From Galerina marginata (Eukaryota; Basidiomycota; Agaricomycetes; Agaricales; Galerinaceae): 64,000 nucleotides of DNA. The DNA is taken from contig JAECYW010000005.1 of NCBI GenBank assembly GCA_023014335.1, positions 1 to 64,000 of the forward strand. The letters run 5' to 3'. The position numbers were made by a program, and so were the translations under genes. The notes beneath the pieces are model-generated. The model had not been told where the DNA came from and did not search any database. It saw only the letters and a program-made list of their open reading frames with translations. Shown here piece by piece: positions 54,836 through 64,000 of this stretch; the first letter of the stretch is position 1, and the number at the start of each line of letters is the position of its first letter.

Positions 54836-55810
54836 GTTTTACTCGTCCTATATCTTTTCTTTGCCTAGAGGTTTCTTGTATGTATATCCCTCTTTACCTT
54901 CCAAGTTCAACTGCACTCATATATTGATTAAAGACTTATAAACTTCATTTTGGTCTGCTAAGTTTAGTTGGTCTGATTCCTGATCGGAACAAGAAATGAA
55001 GCAGAAGATAAGCTCAATATATTGTCGTCTAAGCCATGTAGAAATGATTGTGATTGCAAACGGTAAAAGGGCACTGTTGAGACTCAGAGTTAACTACCTC
55101 GGCAGCTTGATCCACGCAACAGTACCAGACCTAGAAGCAGCTTTAAAGGCAGCACAGATTATAATTACTATGAAACATGTTAAATTTGTCTGCTGGTGTG
55201 ACAGCCAATGGAGTATTTATCGCGAGACAGTGGGTATTGAATTCTTCGACCAAAAAGTGGAACCTCTTTCGCTGTAGGCACTCTTTCAATGAGCGCGACA
55301 GCGGGACTGCTGGGAAGTGTATCGGCTGCAGCTTAAATATCAGCACAGTCGCAGGACGGCACCTTTTTTATTACTCAATGAATAAATAACTTCCGGAACG
55401 CAAGATAAACTTAGCGTCATTCCAGGCAATTATGGTCAAGTCTTCTCAGCGCTGTGGTAACGGTGGATTCTAAGATCTAAAAATATCATACACACCGACA
55501 GCCCGGGGAAAACCCATTGCAGTGAGAATTGACGTTGTCCCTTGCGTTAATCCTACTAGATTCTGACCAAATAGCCGTCCAGAGCTGGGGTCCTTTTATT
55601 TTTGGAGTCATCAGTAATAATGATTGAGTTTTCTTTGTCCATCCTCGGAACGTAGTTGCACAGAAATGAAGCAAGTGTATCGGTTGGAAGTGCGAATTCA
55701 ACTATATATATACGTCCAAGTCAGTGGCATTTGTCACCGCTGATATGACAAACATTTTGTCTGACATGGGTCGGACATGAGAATCATCGACGTGATGCAA
55801 GTAGCATACA
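54836..55810. other. Intergenic, nothing recognised
   Basis: No supported gene or repeat in about 1 kb. Confidence 0.5.
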
Positions 55811-55817
55811 TATAAAG
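55811..55817 (+). promoter_or_regulatory. TATA-like element of the 7-TM gene
   Basis: TATAAAG lies 44 bases upstream of ATG 55861; a TATATATATA run lies further upstream at ~55703. Confidence 0.4.
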
Positions 55818-55860
55818 ACATAACCCCAAATTGACCTCACATTGCCCTTCGAATTTCACT

Positions 55861-57127
55861 ATGCCTAACTCCTTTTCAATTAGCGAGGCCCAACTCGTTT
55901 CGTCATGGGTCACGACAATCTTTTGGTCTTTTTTCCTTATCACTTTTGTGAAGTGCTTGAGGGCACTACTACTGGACGAATGGCGCACAGACTTTCAACC
56001 TCGGTCGGCTATTAACTGGAGCATGGTCGCAGTTTCTGTGTCCTTATTCGTGTTCGGAACTCTAGACGTCGTGCTCGGATTTTATCATAATATCAAGGCT
56101 TTTATTCTTTATACGGGACCCGGCGGCTCTGATGGTGAATTTACCAAACTCTCCGACTGGGTAAACGTCATGAAGGTAGGGTAGTTTAGTCCATATGAAC
56201 ATCTTATTCATATTACTCAGGGCGTCAATCTCCTCATGCAAACTCTGATTGGTGATGGTGTCCTGGTTTGTACTATGCTTGCGACTTCCGGCCATTTTTC
56301 CATATCCTTATTTCAACCCAGATATATCGACTATGGGTAGTCTATAGCCAATCTTGGAAAGTCATAGCTTTGCCAACTTTGCTTTGGCTCAGTACAGGAG
56401 CGTTAGCTGGACGGATTTTATTTGGCGAAATTACTACCGCCACGGGAACTGTCCGGAATAGCAGCATAAAGGAGTTCACCATCCCGCTGTGGATCTGCAC
56501 CATTGTACTGAATATAACGGCGACAAGTTAGTTTTTAAATCTTTGTCGCTGATCCAAACTCATGAATACCCGCCAGGTTTTTTGGTCTATCGCATCATCA
56601 GAGTCGACCGTGAAAACTCTGAAAACGGGGTTCTCTCGTTCAGTAGCTATATGTCGCCTTCTCGCACAAGGAGAAAGAGATCGCGTCTCCAAAGAATTAT
56701 CTTCATCATCGTTGAATCTGGGCTGATGTACACGTTTATCACTTTTATCACGGTGATCGTCAGCAACAGCAATGCACGGTATATAACGTCTGATGTTGTA
56801 AGTATTGGCCGTTGTATGCGTAGAGGACAATTCCTGACCTAAATTTGACTGCTACAGGAGGTTCAGATTGTTGGAATAGCTTTCAACCTTATCATTATCC
56901 GGGTAGCCGACCGGGGGGCAAGCGATAAATCACTCTACACAACTGGGCTTGAATTTGGAACCCAATCCACCGCGCGAAGCCCCATGGACCAAGAAAAGGC
57001 CTTGACCAACGGTATTCATGTTCAATTAATTGGAGTACCCGAGGCAGAGAAAAATAATAGGGCGACAAGTAGCATTGAATACGGACAGTCGGCTTCCATC
57101 AACAGCCATGAGGCAGTCGCCCTGTAA
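55861..57127 (+). CDS. Seven-transmembrane protein, paralogue A, 351 aa
   Basis: Five exons (55861-56175, 56221-56265, 56322-56526, 56577-56797, 56858-57127) join in frame to 351 residues. It starts MPNSFSISEAQLVSSW and has seven hydrophobic segments: FWSFFLITFVKCLRALLL, WSMVAVSVSLFVFGTLDVVL, LLMQTLIGDGVLIYRLWVVY, IALPTLLWLSTGALAGRILF, IPLWICTIVLNITAT, FIIVESGLMYTFITFITVIV and VGIAFNLIIIRV. The C-terminus is a charged cytoplasmic tail. The family is large in Agaricomycetes and uncharacterised; it has a receptor-like 7-TM layout, but a signalling role is only inference. Exons 1-3 have exactly the same lengths as those of the paralogue at 57985-59235 (315, 45 and 205 bases). Confidence 0.8.
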
Positions 57128-57984
57128 AGTCTTTAATTTATTTTAATCCCATAGAAGACTGGGAGAATATAGATGACGGGTTACAGAGATAATACATTAA
57201 CCAATCTAGGATTTATTAGGTCGCGAAGTGCTAAATATGACTGGGTCAGGGGAGAGCGTACAAAACGGCGCCGGCCAAGCAGGAACCTGTTTTGGGGAAG
57301 GAGAGACACCGGTGGATAGGGCCATCTTGCAAAAGTGGCCAACTCGTCGAAAGGCAGAAGCACGGTCTCCAGTGGGAAGGAAACTGACAACAAGGAGAGC
57401 ACCACGAGTAAGGGAATAACTGAAGTTATATAGATGATTTTTTGGATGATTTACTGGATCCAACAGGAGGTAAGGCAATCTACACAGGTTCAACTGCGCC
57501 TGTTAGAGAGGCTAACCTTGGGTCGAAATTAAACCTCTCCTGAGCGTAAACATAGACCGAGTTACGTTTTTGAAACCGAACGCGATATGGGAGCTTTAGT
57601 GATGGAAGTTGCGAAGCAATGGGAATCATATTTCGAAGAGCAATCTGGACTGTGAGCAACTTTTCAGGGCCGAGGGCCCAATCCGACCGATAATCACGCC
57701 ACCCGTCAGATCAAACGACGGAGCAACTGCCAACGACTGCGTCCTGATCCAGCGCGCTGACGGGGAAAGGAAGGGAGCAATCCGCAATGGCCTCCCCCAT
57801 CTGAATCAGGATCAAATTATGACTAGGTAAGTTCGAGGTTAACTAGGAACGGTATTGACAACTTGTATCGCAAAACATAGACTTTTCATGGGCATTCTTG
57901 CCGCGTTAAAATAAATTACGCCTTACGGACACCAAAGAGACAATTAAATAAGTGGATGTCTACATACTCTATAAGCGTTACTTA
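57128..57984. other. Spacer between the convergent 7-TM paralogues
   Basis: No gene is supported. The centre of the inverted pair lies here; I see no extended palindrome between the two copies. Confidence 0.45.
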
Positions 57985-59235
57985 CTAGATTGCCTTATGA
58001 TCACTAGACAATCCATACTGAAGACTACTAGTGTGGTCACGATCTTGGTCCGTCTCGCGTGCTACAATTACGTGAACGCCTTTGGTCATACTCCTTTCCT
58101 GGTCAATTCGACTTAGGGGAAGGGATTGAGACGGGTATTGAATCGTGTAGAGCGTCTTGTCCCTCGCTCCACGATCAGCTACCCGGATAATAATCAGATT
58201 GAAGGCTATTCCAACGACCTGGACCTCCTGAAGATACACGACTAGATCAGAGACGTATCACACGGCGATATAGTTAATACGTACAACATCGGATGTCGGG
58301 TAAGACGCATTGCTATTGCTGACGAGAACCGTGATGAAAGTGATGAGGGCCATCGTTGTGTACATGAGACCGGATTCGACGATAATGAAGGTGAGTCTCT
58401 GGAGTCGCGACTTCCTTTTCTTCGTGTGAGATGATGGCACATAGCTTCCAAGCGACAGAACGCCGTTTTCAGAGTTTCGGCGGTCGACTTTAATAATTCG
58501 ATATACCAGAAGCCCTGGACAATTTGTTAGTTCAATTTAAACCACGACGATCTTAAGATGTTCACCCGTTGCGACAATATTCATCGTTATAGAGCAGGTC
58601 CAAAGCGGGATGATAAAGTTCTTGATGTTCGTATTCCCCACAGTGCCTGTTACCGACGTGATCTCACCGAAAAGAATTCCTCCAGCACAGGCGGCGGTAC
58701 CAAGCCAGAGCAGCAGTGGAATAGGTACGATTTTCCAAGAATGACTGTAAACGACCCATAACCGGTATATCTGCAACGATCGAGGCTTTTGTCAAATATG
58801 ATTTCTAGACATATAACGAGTACTCACCAATACTCCATCTCCAATGAGGGTTTGCATAAGAAGGTTTACAGCCTAGAACCTGGTGACCAAACGCTCAAAA
58901 AATGTTATTTGGAGCCTTACCTTTAAGACATTCACCCAGTCCGACAATTGAGTAAATTCCGCCTCAGATCCGCCAGGACCAGTGAAAAGAATGAACGCCT
59001 TGATATTGTGGTAAAAACCCAGTACCACGTCCAGAGTTCCGAAGACGAAAAAGGACACGGATACCGCAACCATTGCCCAGTTAATTGTCGACGGACGCCT
59101 GAATTCGGTACCCCACTCGTCTAGAAGTAGTGCTCGAAGGCATTGAACGAATGTAACGAGGAAGAATGACCAAAAAATAGTCGCTAGCCAGGAAGAAACG
59201 AGCTGGGCTTCACTGATTGAAAAAGGGTCGGCCAT
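57985..59235 (-). CDS. Seven-transmembrane protein, paralogue B, 345 aa
   Basis: Five exons (58921-59235, 58828-58872, 58566-58770, 58285-58514, 57985-58227) join in frame to 345 residues. It starts MADPFSISEAQLVSSWLATI and matches paralogue A almost throughout (for example LSDWVNVLK, NLLMQTLIGDGVL, RLWVVYSHSWK, IIVESGLMYT, VGIAFNLIIIRVADRGA), with intron positions conserved. Divergence is highest in the C-terminal tail, which in this copy is shorter and His/Asp-rich. The two genes point at each other, so the duplication was inverted. The same seven hydrophobic segments are present and no break is seen. Function unknown, as for A. Confidence 0.8.
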
Positions 59236-60689
59236 GCTGAAGTTCGGCGGTGGATGGTGAGACCGGTTGGGTCGTTCAGTCTATATGTACGATACGGGCA
59301 ACCCATAATCGGCCCTGAACTTGTCAAGTGAGCGGAATCGTATCACCGGAGTTGGAGGCCCCACCGTTGGAATCTCCGGGTGAATATGGATCTATTGGTA
59401 ACTGCCGTGTCAGTCAATCATTACAGCTGGAGCTGCATCAGTGATGTCAAAATTGAAGGTCAGGTCAGGCGCACCTTTGGATAAACCTGTTTAAATCCAA
59501 AAGCATCGACTACAAAAATATTTCTTTTAAATGCTGGTATATAGTCCCACATGGATATCGTGGTTAAATTTCGAACCGCTATAAAAAAACTTGAGATTCT
59601 GTCCAGAATGTAATCATAAAGCGATGATCGCGCCAGTTGGCGCTGAAATAATACTGGACCCAAAAATTCGTTTTGGACTTTGCAACAAGGATTCAGAGGA
59701 CGAAGCAAATTTGAATGATAGCCTTTGCCTTTTCAAACAGGTCCTCACTTTCGACGAGAATCTAGCTCGGGCATGCACTTGCATGTGAGCCCGGGTAGTA
59801 CGGATCGAGGGCGCTGCTTCGCACGCCGAGATTTTCGATAGCGGAGAAACCTGTCATGAGCGTGTTCTTCGACGCGTTAACCATCACACATGCTACACGT
59901 CGAAGCACAGCACATTGGCAGAGGTCGATTCCGTATTCAAGCAGAAAAATGACAGCTATGATAGCTCTGAGAAATGGTCGTGTGCATGCAAGTCGGTTTT
60001 GGGCGTGTGGTACTCACGAAATGTTCCCCGAATCATTGGATCTTCCCACTTGTTTCTAAGAATATGCCTATTCATTGTAAGTAATGCATAGCCACGGCGA
60101 GGCAGATACTTATAATTTTGGCTGATTGGCTTCCAACGTAGCCGTCGCATAATATAATCCTGCCTCTGACCACCTGTCGTCGAAGGTTTCTGCAATACAA
60201 TTTACTGTGCAGAGTATCATGCCAAGTCACTGCTAAACTTAATCCTATTTCTATACTAGTTATCATACAGCGACGGTCGGGTAACGCTGTCAAATCCCGG
60301 TGAAGGGCAGCGATTAAATTCCTGTCTACAGCTCAACAGTTGGTATCAAACCGATAGGTGCTGGTATCCTTATCTTTCCTAACCACTGGCCAGTCTTGCA
60401 TCAATTACAGTTTGATAGAGCGCACTACGACCGAACTGTGGAGGAAGATATAGACCAGGCGAAGTATGTACAACTCTAGTGGACGCGATGGAGATTAAAT
60501 TATTATAAAGATTGAGCTTCATAGATCCCTTCAAGCGATCGAAAGCCATGTAGGTCGGTGGGGTCAAGATCGGCTTACTCTTAATTCTAAGAAGAGGTGC
60601 CTTGGAGGTGCCTGGAGATGTCGCGCTTTCCTCCGCATTTTCAAATGAAATGACGATGTAAAATACAAATTTCAGTCAACTTGTAGAAA
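59236..60689. other. Gene-poor stretch with possible ubiquitin-like domain debris
   Basis: A minus-strand piece at ~59470-59640 reads MWDYIPAFKRNIFVVDAFGF and is followed by a donor-like site. VVDAFG..YP resembles the first strand of a ubiquitin-like domain found in Basidiomycete proteins. I cannot extend it into a gene, so it may be a relic. Nothing else recognised. Confidence 0.3.
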
Positions 60690-63041
60690 CTAAACTTTAT
60701 TGGTAGCTCCTGATTCACCTGCGCTGCTCTGCGGTTGCGTGTTAGCTAACCTTCTATCGATCGCCCATTTTCCGTCAACAGTCTGTCTTAATGGGTAATT
60801 TTTGGTCCAGAAGAAGCAAAGAAGTCCCATAGCGCAGCAGGCTGTAAGCGTAATCCACAATATTCTCAAGCTGTCCAAGAAAGCGTTTTCCGCCACAAAT
60901 TTCAAGTTGGGAGGCAAGGTCCTGACCAGCGGAACGATGCTATACGCAAGTTGACCTTCGGAATCGTGAATTTGAGAGAGTATTGATCCAGGGAGACGTC
61001 TCTTTAATTCATTTTGAAGAATCGCACCTCCAACTGTGACGCCCCATACCTATAATAGCCAGGTTAGTACAGAGTATCGTTTAGAATTTGGTCGCCGTAC
61101 CTGCGAAAAGACTCGCATAAATGTCAGCAACGCGACCGCTGGACCATTTAGTGCCAATGGCAGAGGCGAGAGAACCGGGAACTGTAACAATCCTTAGGAA
61201 TAGGCTATAAATTAAAACCAAGTTGTACACATACCGTGAGGGAATATAAGACTCCCATCCCAACACCCATTAGTAGTTGGTACAATACAATTAAGCCAAT
61301 TGAGGTGGAGACGCTACAGGAAATGAGGAGGCCAAGGCCAAGCAGCAAGAGTGACCAGCCGACGGCATTCTAATATTTGTTAAGCACCAGAAGTGAAGTG
61401 GACAGCGGACACTCGTACTAATAATCGATACCGGCCTGTTTTGCCGATCAAAACGCCTTGTACTATGGCAAACGGGGAGATCATTGCCACCAAGGGAAGA
61501 ACGTATACTGCGGAGAGAACTGGGCTGACAGATTTGACCGCCTGGAACCACGTTGGACTGAGCAGCGGTGACAGTGTCAGCGTAGTCAAAACAATTTGGA
61601 GATTTGGATGCGTATACTGACAGATAGACTGGAAAATACGGTCAGGATAATAGTAATGAAGATTCATTAGAAAAACACTCACAAGTAACGCTGAGAGTCG
61701 TCATTCCCTGTATAAATGACTGAATATACCTGGAAAATTGATATAAGGGCACGTGTTTTCCAGGCTAATCCGGCGAACGTACCCTAACAAGCTCGTTCTG
61801 TTTGAAAGGACTACAATGGGAATCTAATGCCACCTGTCAGGGGGGTGCTGAAATTCGACAAAACGGATACGCACAACCGGACGTGTTGGCCACCGCGATT
61901 CGTAAAACAAAGCAGCGAGAAATCCCACAACACCGAGGACTAAAGGAGCGATTATTCTAGGGGAAGACCACGGGAATTTCACTCCACCCCAAGTCAACGC
62001 GAGGAGGCATGCACACGTTGAGGCGATTATTACGATATTTCCTCTGTAAAAAAAGTGTCAGAGCGGCGAGGATAACTGTCGAATATGCCTTGTGCACGTA
62101 CATCCAGTCGATAGTGACAATCTTTTGTCTGAAACTTCCAGTCGGTGCCTTCATGCGAAGAAATATTAGTACCAATATTAAAGCCAATCCCGCGAGTGGT
62201 AGGTTAATATCTACGGAAGAAGGTTCGTCAAATTTTGAACCAGTAAGATGACGTAATGTAAGTACAGAAGAGCCAACGCCATGTTGCGTCTTGGGAAAAG
62301 CCACCTGCAATGAACGGTCCAGATGTGGTTCCGACAGTCCAAACTCTAAAGACAAATAAAATTTGTATGCCTTCAATTAGCCACAAACGGTGCTTACAAT
62401 CCAGTTATCCCCGAGTATGTTCCCCGATCTCTAAGAGGAACCAAATCGGATACGATGATGGATGTCAGAGACTGAATGGCGCCTCCGCCGGCTCCTTGAA
62501 CAGCTACAAAATATATTCAAGTAGAGAGCTAAAATATGAAGAAAAGGGACGCGCCTCGACCTCCAATAAGCATGGCCATAGATTTCGCAGATCCACAAAT
62601 GGCGGAACCAATTCCAAACAGCAAGACGCCACCAGTAATGATCGCTTTCCTACCAAATATCTCTGCGAGATTACCGCTCAGCAAGATAGTACACGAAGAC
62701 GATAACGCGTATGCCGAAGCAATCCATGTAAAGTCTTGTCCGTTAAGAGCGTGCACGATCGTCGGTCCAGCTGTCCCTATTCCTCCCTTTAAACCATAAG
62801 AGGAAAGCATGACGTGCCTTAGTAAATGACGTACCAGGTCCAATGCAGATAATAACGAAACTGAGCAGAGCGAAAGGAATATAAGCCAAAACCGAGCGTC
62901 TCGCACGAATTCAGTCTCTACTGAGGTACTTTTCGGTGCTGTAGAGCTCTGGGCCGTCGTGGAACTCTCTGTTTTCGTGTCGATCGATTTCTCATGGAAG
63001 GAGGGGCTAGGTTCTGAGCTTTTGGATTTTGAATCGTCCAT
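60690..63041 (-). CDS. MFS transporter, DHA2 (14-TM) type
   Basis: A spliced gene of about ten exons. Exon 1 (62835-63041) has a hydrophilic Ser-rich N-terminus and the first helix (FWLIFLSLCSVSLLSALDL). Exon 2 encodes TIVHALNGQDFTWIASAYAL, LSGNLAEIFGRKAIITGG and SAICGSAKSMAMLIGGR. The next exon has AVQGAGGGAIQSLTSIIVSD and LVPLRDRGTYSGITG, then WTVGTTSGPFIAGGF: the motif A and motif C-type signatures of drug:H+ antiporters. Later exons give INLPLAGLALILVLIFL, VLSAVYVLPLVAMISPF, GLIVLYQLLMGVGMGVLY and a C-terminal helix LWITLTACCAMGLLCFFW before TAA. It is expected in the plasma membrane, exporting small molecules; the substrate is unknown. The donor after IGGR looks like GC (GCGCGT), and the junction near 61.6-61.7 kb is not clean, so slight damage or mis-splicing on my part is possible. 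Confidence 0.75.
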
Positions 63042-64000
63042 TCTCGAGGAATGGCGACAGAGGAAAGAGGAAAGGAATCTTGAACGGTGCCGCAGACTGT
63101 AAGCAATCTCAGGCTAGGAATACTGTATTTAGATTGGATAGTCATCGTTGGCATCACCTATGAGAAGCAAAGCAATCATGATCATGATAATTAGAGTGAT
63201 GGTGTGCTGTATGGACGTTCCCGAGTACCGACCGAGAGCTGCGAATTCTAGAAAATGGATTGCATGCTCCAGAGAATGCATGCAGTGCTTCCATTTTGTT
63301 GAGATATTTCTGACCAAGCCTTCGTGTTGAACGTTAAAGAACGACGAAAATAACTTGCAGCTGGACCACGCCGGTTATAGCTCAGTTATCTACCCATCCA
63401 GTTGTGGGAACCTCGATCCCGGGCTGGCCCCCTGAATCGATGATTCAAAGTCTTTCGGAGGTGCTGCTAGTCTAAGCCGAGAATGAGTTAATCGTGGAGT
63501 GCATCTCCATTCAAAAAAGGGACAATTGTAGCTTTGTCACTGGAAGCCAAAATGCGAGTTAAATCATCCCTACAGCGCGTCGAAGGTTCGAGTCACGGAT
63601 GTCCACTTGTGTTCGGAACAAGCTCGTCTTCCGTTAGCTCGCAGCCAGATTGTGAAACTTCAATGACAAGAGGTCCGCATGATTACCATTTAATTATAGT
63701 CTTCTTACCACGGAACCCAAGGATCAAGAGCATCGAACCCCATGGCGGTGCCAGTGTCCCTCCGAGTGCAAACCCACGCCTTCGGATTAGGAAACTGCCA
63801 TTGCCTGAGCAGATGAAGGACCATTGTCACTCCGAAGTCTGGTATGTGTATTAAAAGCCTTGGAGACTCACACGTATGCATGTATCTTGTACGTCGTTCG
63901 CCCCAGTGTGATAACGGACAATTTCCGCAAGAACACCAGACTGAAATGAGGCTTACCTCGCGTTCAACTTTACATTGATAGAGAACGGGATGATAGATAT
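63042..64000. other. Right edge, no clear gene
   Basis: Apart from the tRNA-like fragment I see no gene. GGTTCGAGTCAC near 63585 matches a pol III B box without a matching A box at the usual distance. Confidence 0.4.
63371..63427 (+). tRNA. tRNA-like fragment (pseudo-tRNA or SINE head)
   Basis: GCCGG at the start can pair with CTGGC at the end. TAGCTCAGTTA fits the D-arm/A box and ACCTCGATCCC fits the T-arm/B box (about 8 of 11). The length is only ~57 bases and the anticodon arm is not recognisable, so this is a decayed tRNA or a tRNA-derived element. Confidence 0.3.

Overview
The window is fungal nuclear DNA, most likely from an Agaricomycete (mushroom-forming Basidiomycota). Genes are split by many short introns of about 45-60 bases with GT-AG ends, some exons are only 9-45 bases, and several protein families are typical of that group (OrsD-type zinc-finger/RecQ helicases, F-box-like LRR proteins, a 7-TM family that begins FSISEAQLVSSW, a BTB protein with a very long low-complexity tail). 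All coordinates and splice sites were worked out by eye from the sequence.

1-24.2 kb is an accessory block in which every recognisable gene lies on the minus strand. It holds a large nuclear-looking protein with an NGNHR (ParB/sulfiredoxin-like) signature (729-5727), a stand-alone 118-residue version of that domain (6574-7096), four small helical or acidic proteins (7.26-7.96 and 13.29-14.10 kb), and two complete giant genes, at 8236-13041 (1531 aa) and 17984-24230 (1928 aa). Each giant gene combines N-terminal OrsD-like zinc fingers, a middle region that looks like a tyrosine recombinase catalytic domain, a RecQ-type helicase and a C-terminal cysteine cluster. The first 16 kb are also sprinkled with more than 20 copies of a ~31-bp imperfect dyad (half-site TATTCGTTTnAAC) lying between genes, inside introns and once in an exon, and with copies of a hairpin (CAGAGGCATT...AATGCCTCTG). 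Recombinase-like proteins plus a dispersed dyad the size of a tyrosine-recombinase core site is the most interesting possibility in the window.

24.2-33.2 kb is gene-poor and repeat-rich: five 112-bp tandem copies, a degenerate CTACTGACC repeat field, a ~0.85-kb GGGA-rich G-quadruplex-type array, a minisatellite built on a CTTGTTCC/GGAACAAG palindrome, CCCTA-rich tracts and a short 5S-rRNA-like fragment.

33.2-64 kb is more conventional. It contains two 5'-truncated genes meeting at ~33.6 kb, a GNAT-ankyrin protein, a small secreted eight-cysteine protein, a 1790-residue BTB/CAP-Gly protein, two F-box-like genes, a small cupin, an unknown 359-residue protein, a convergent inverted pair of 7-TM paralogues and a DHA2-type MFS transporter. 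A tRNA-like fragment lies near the right edge.
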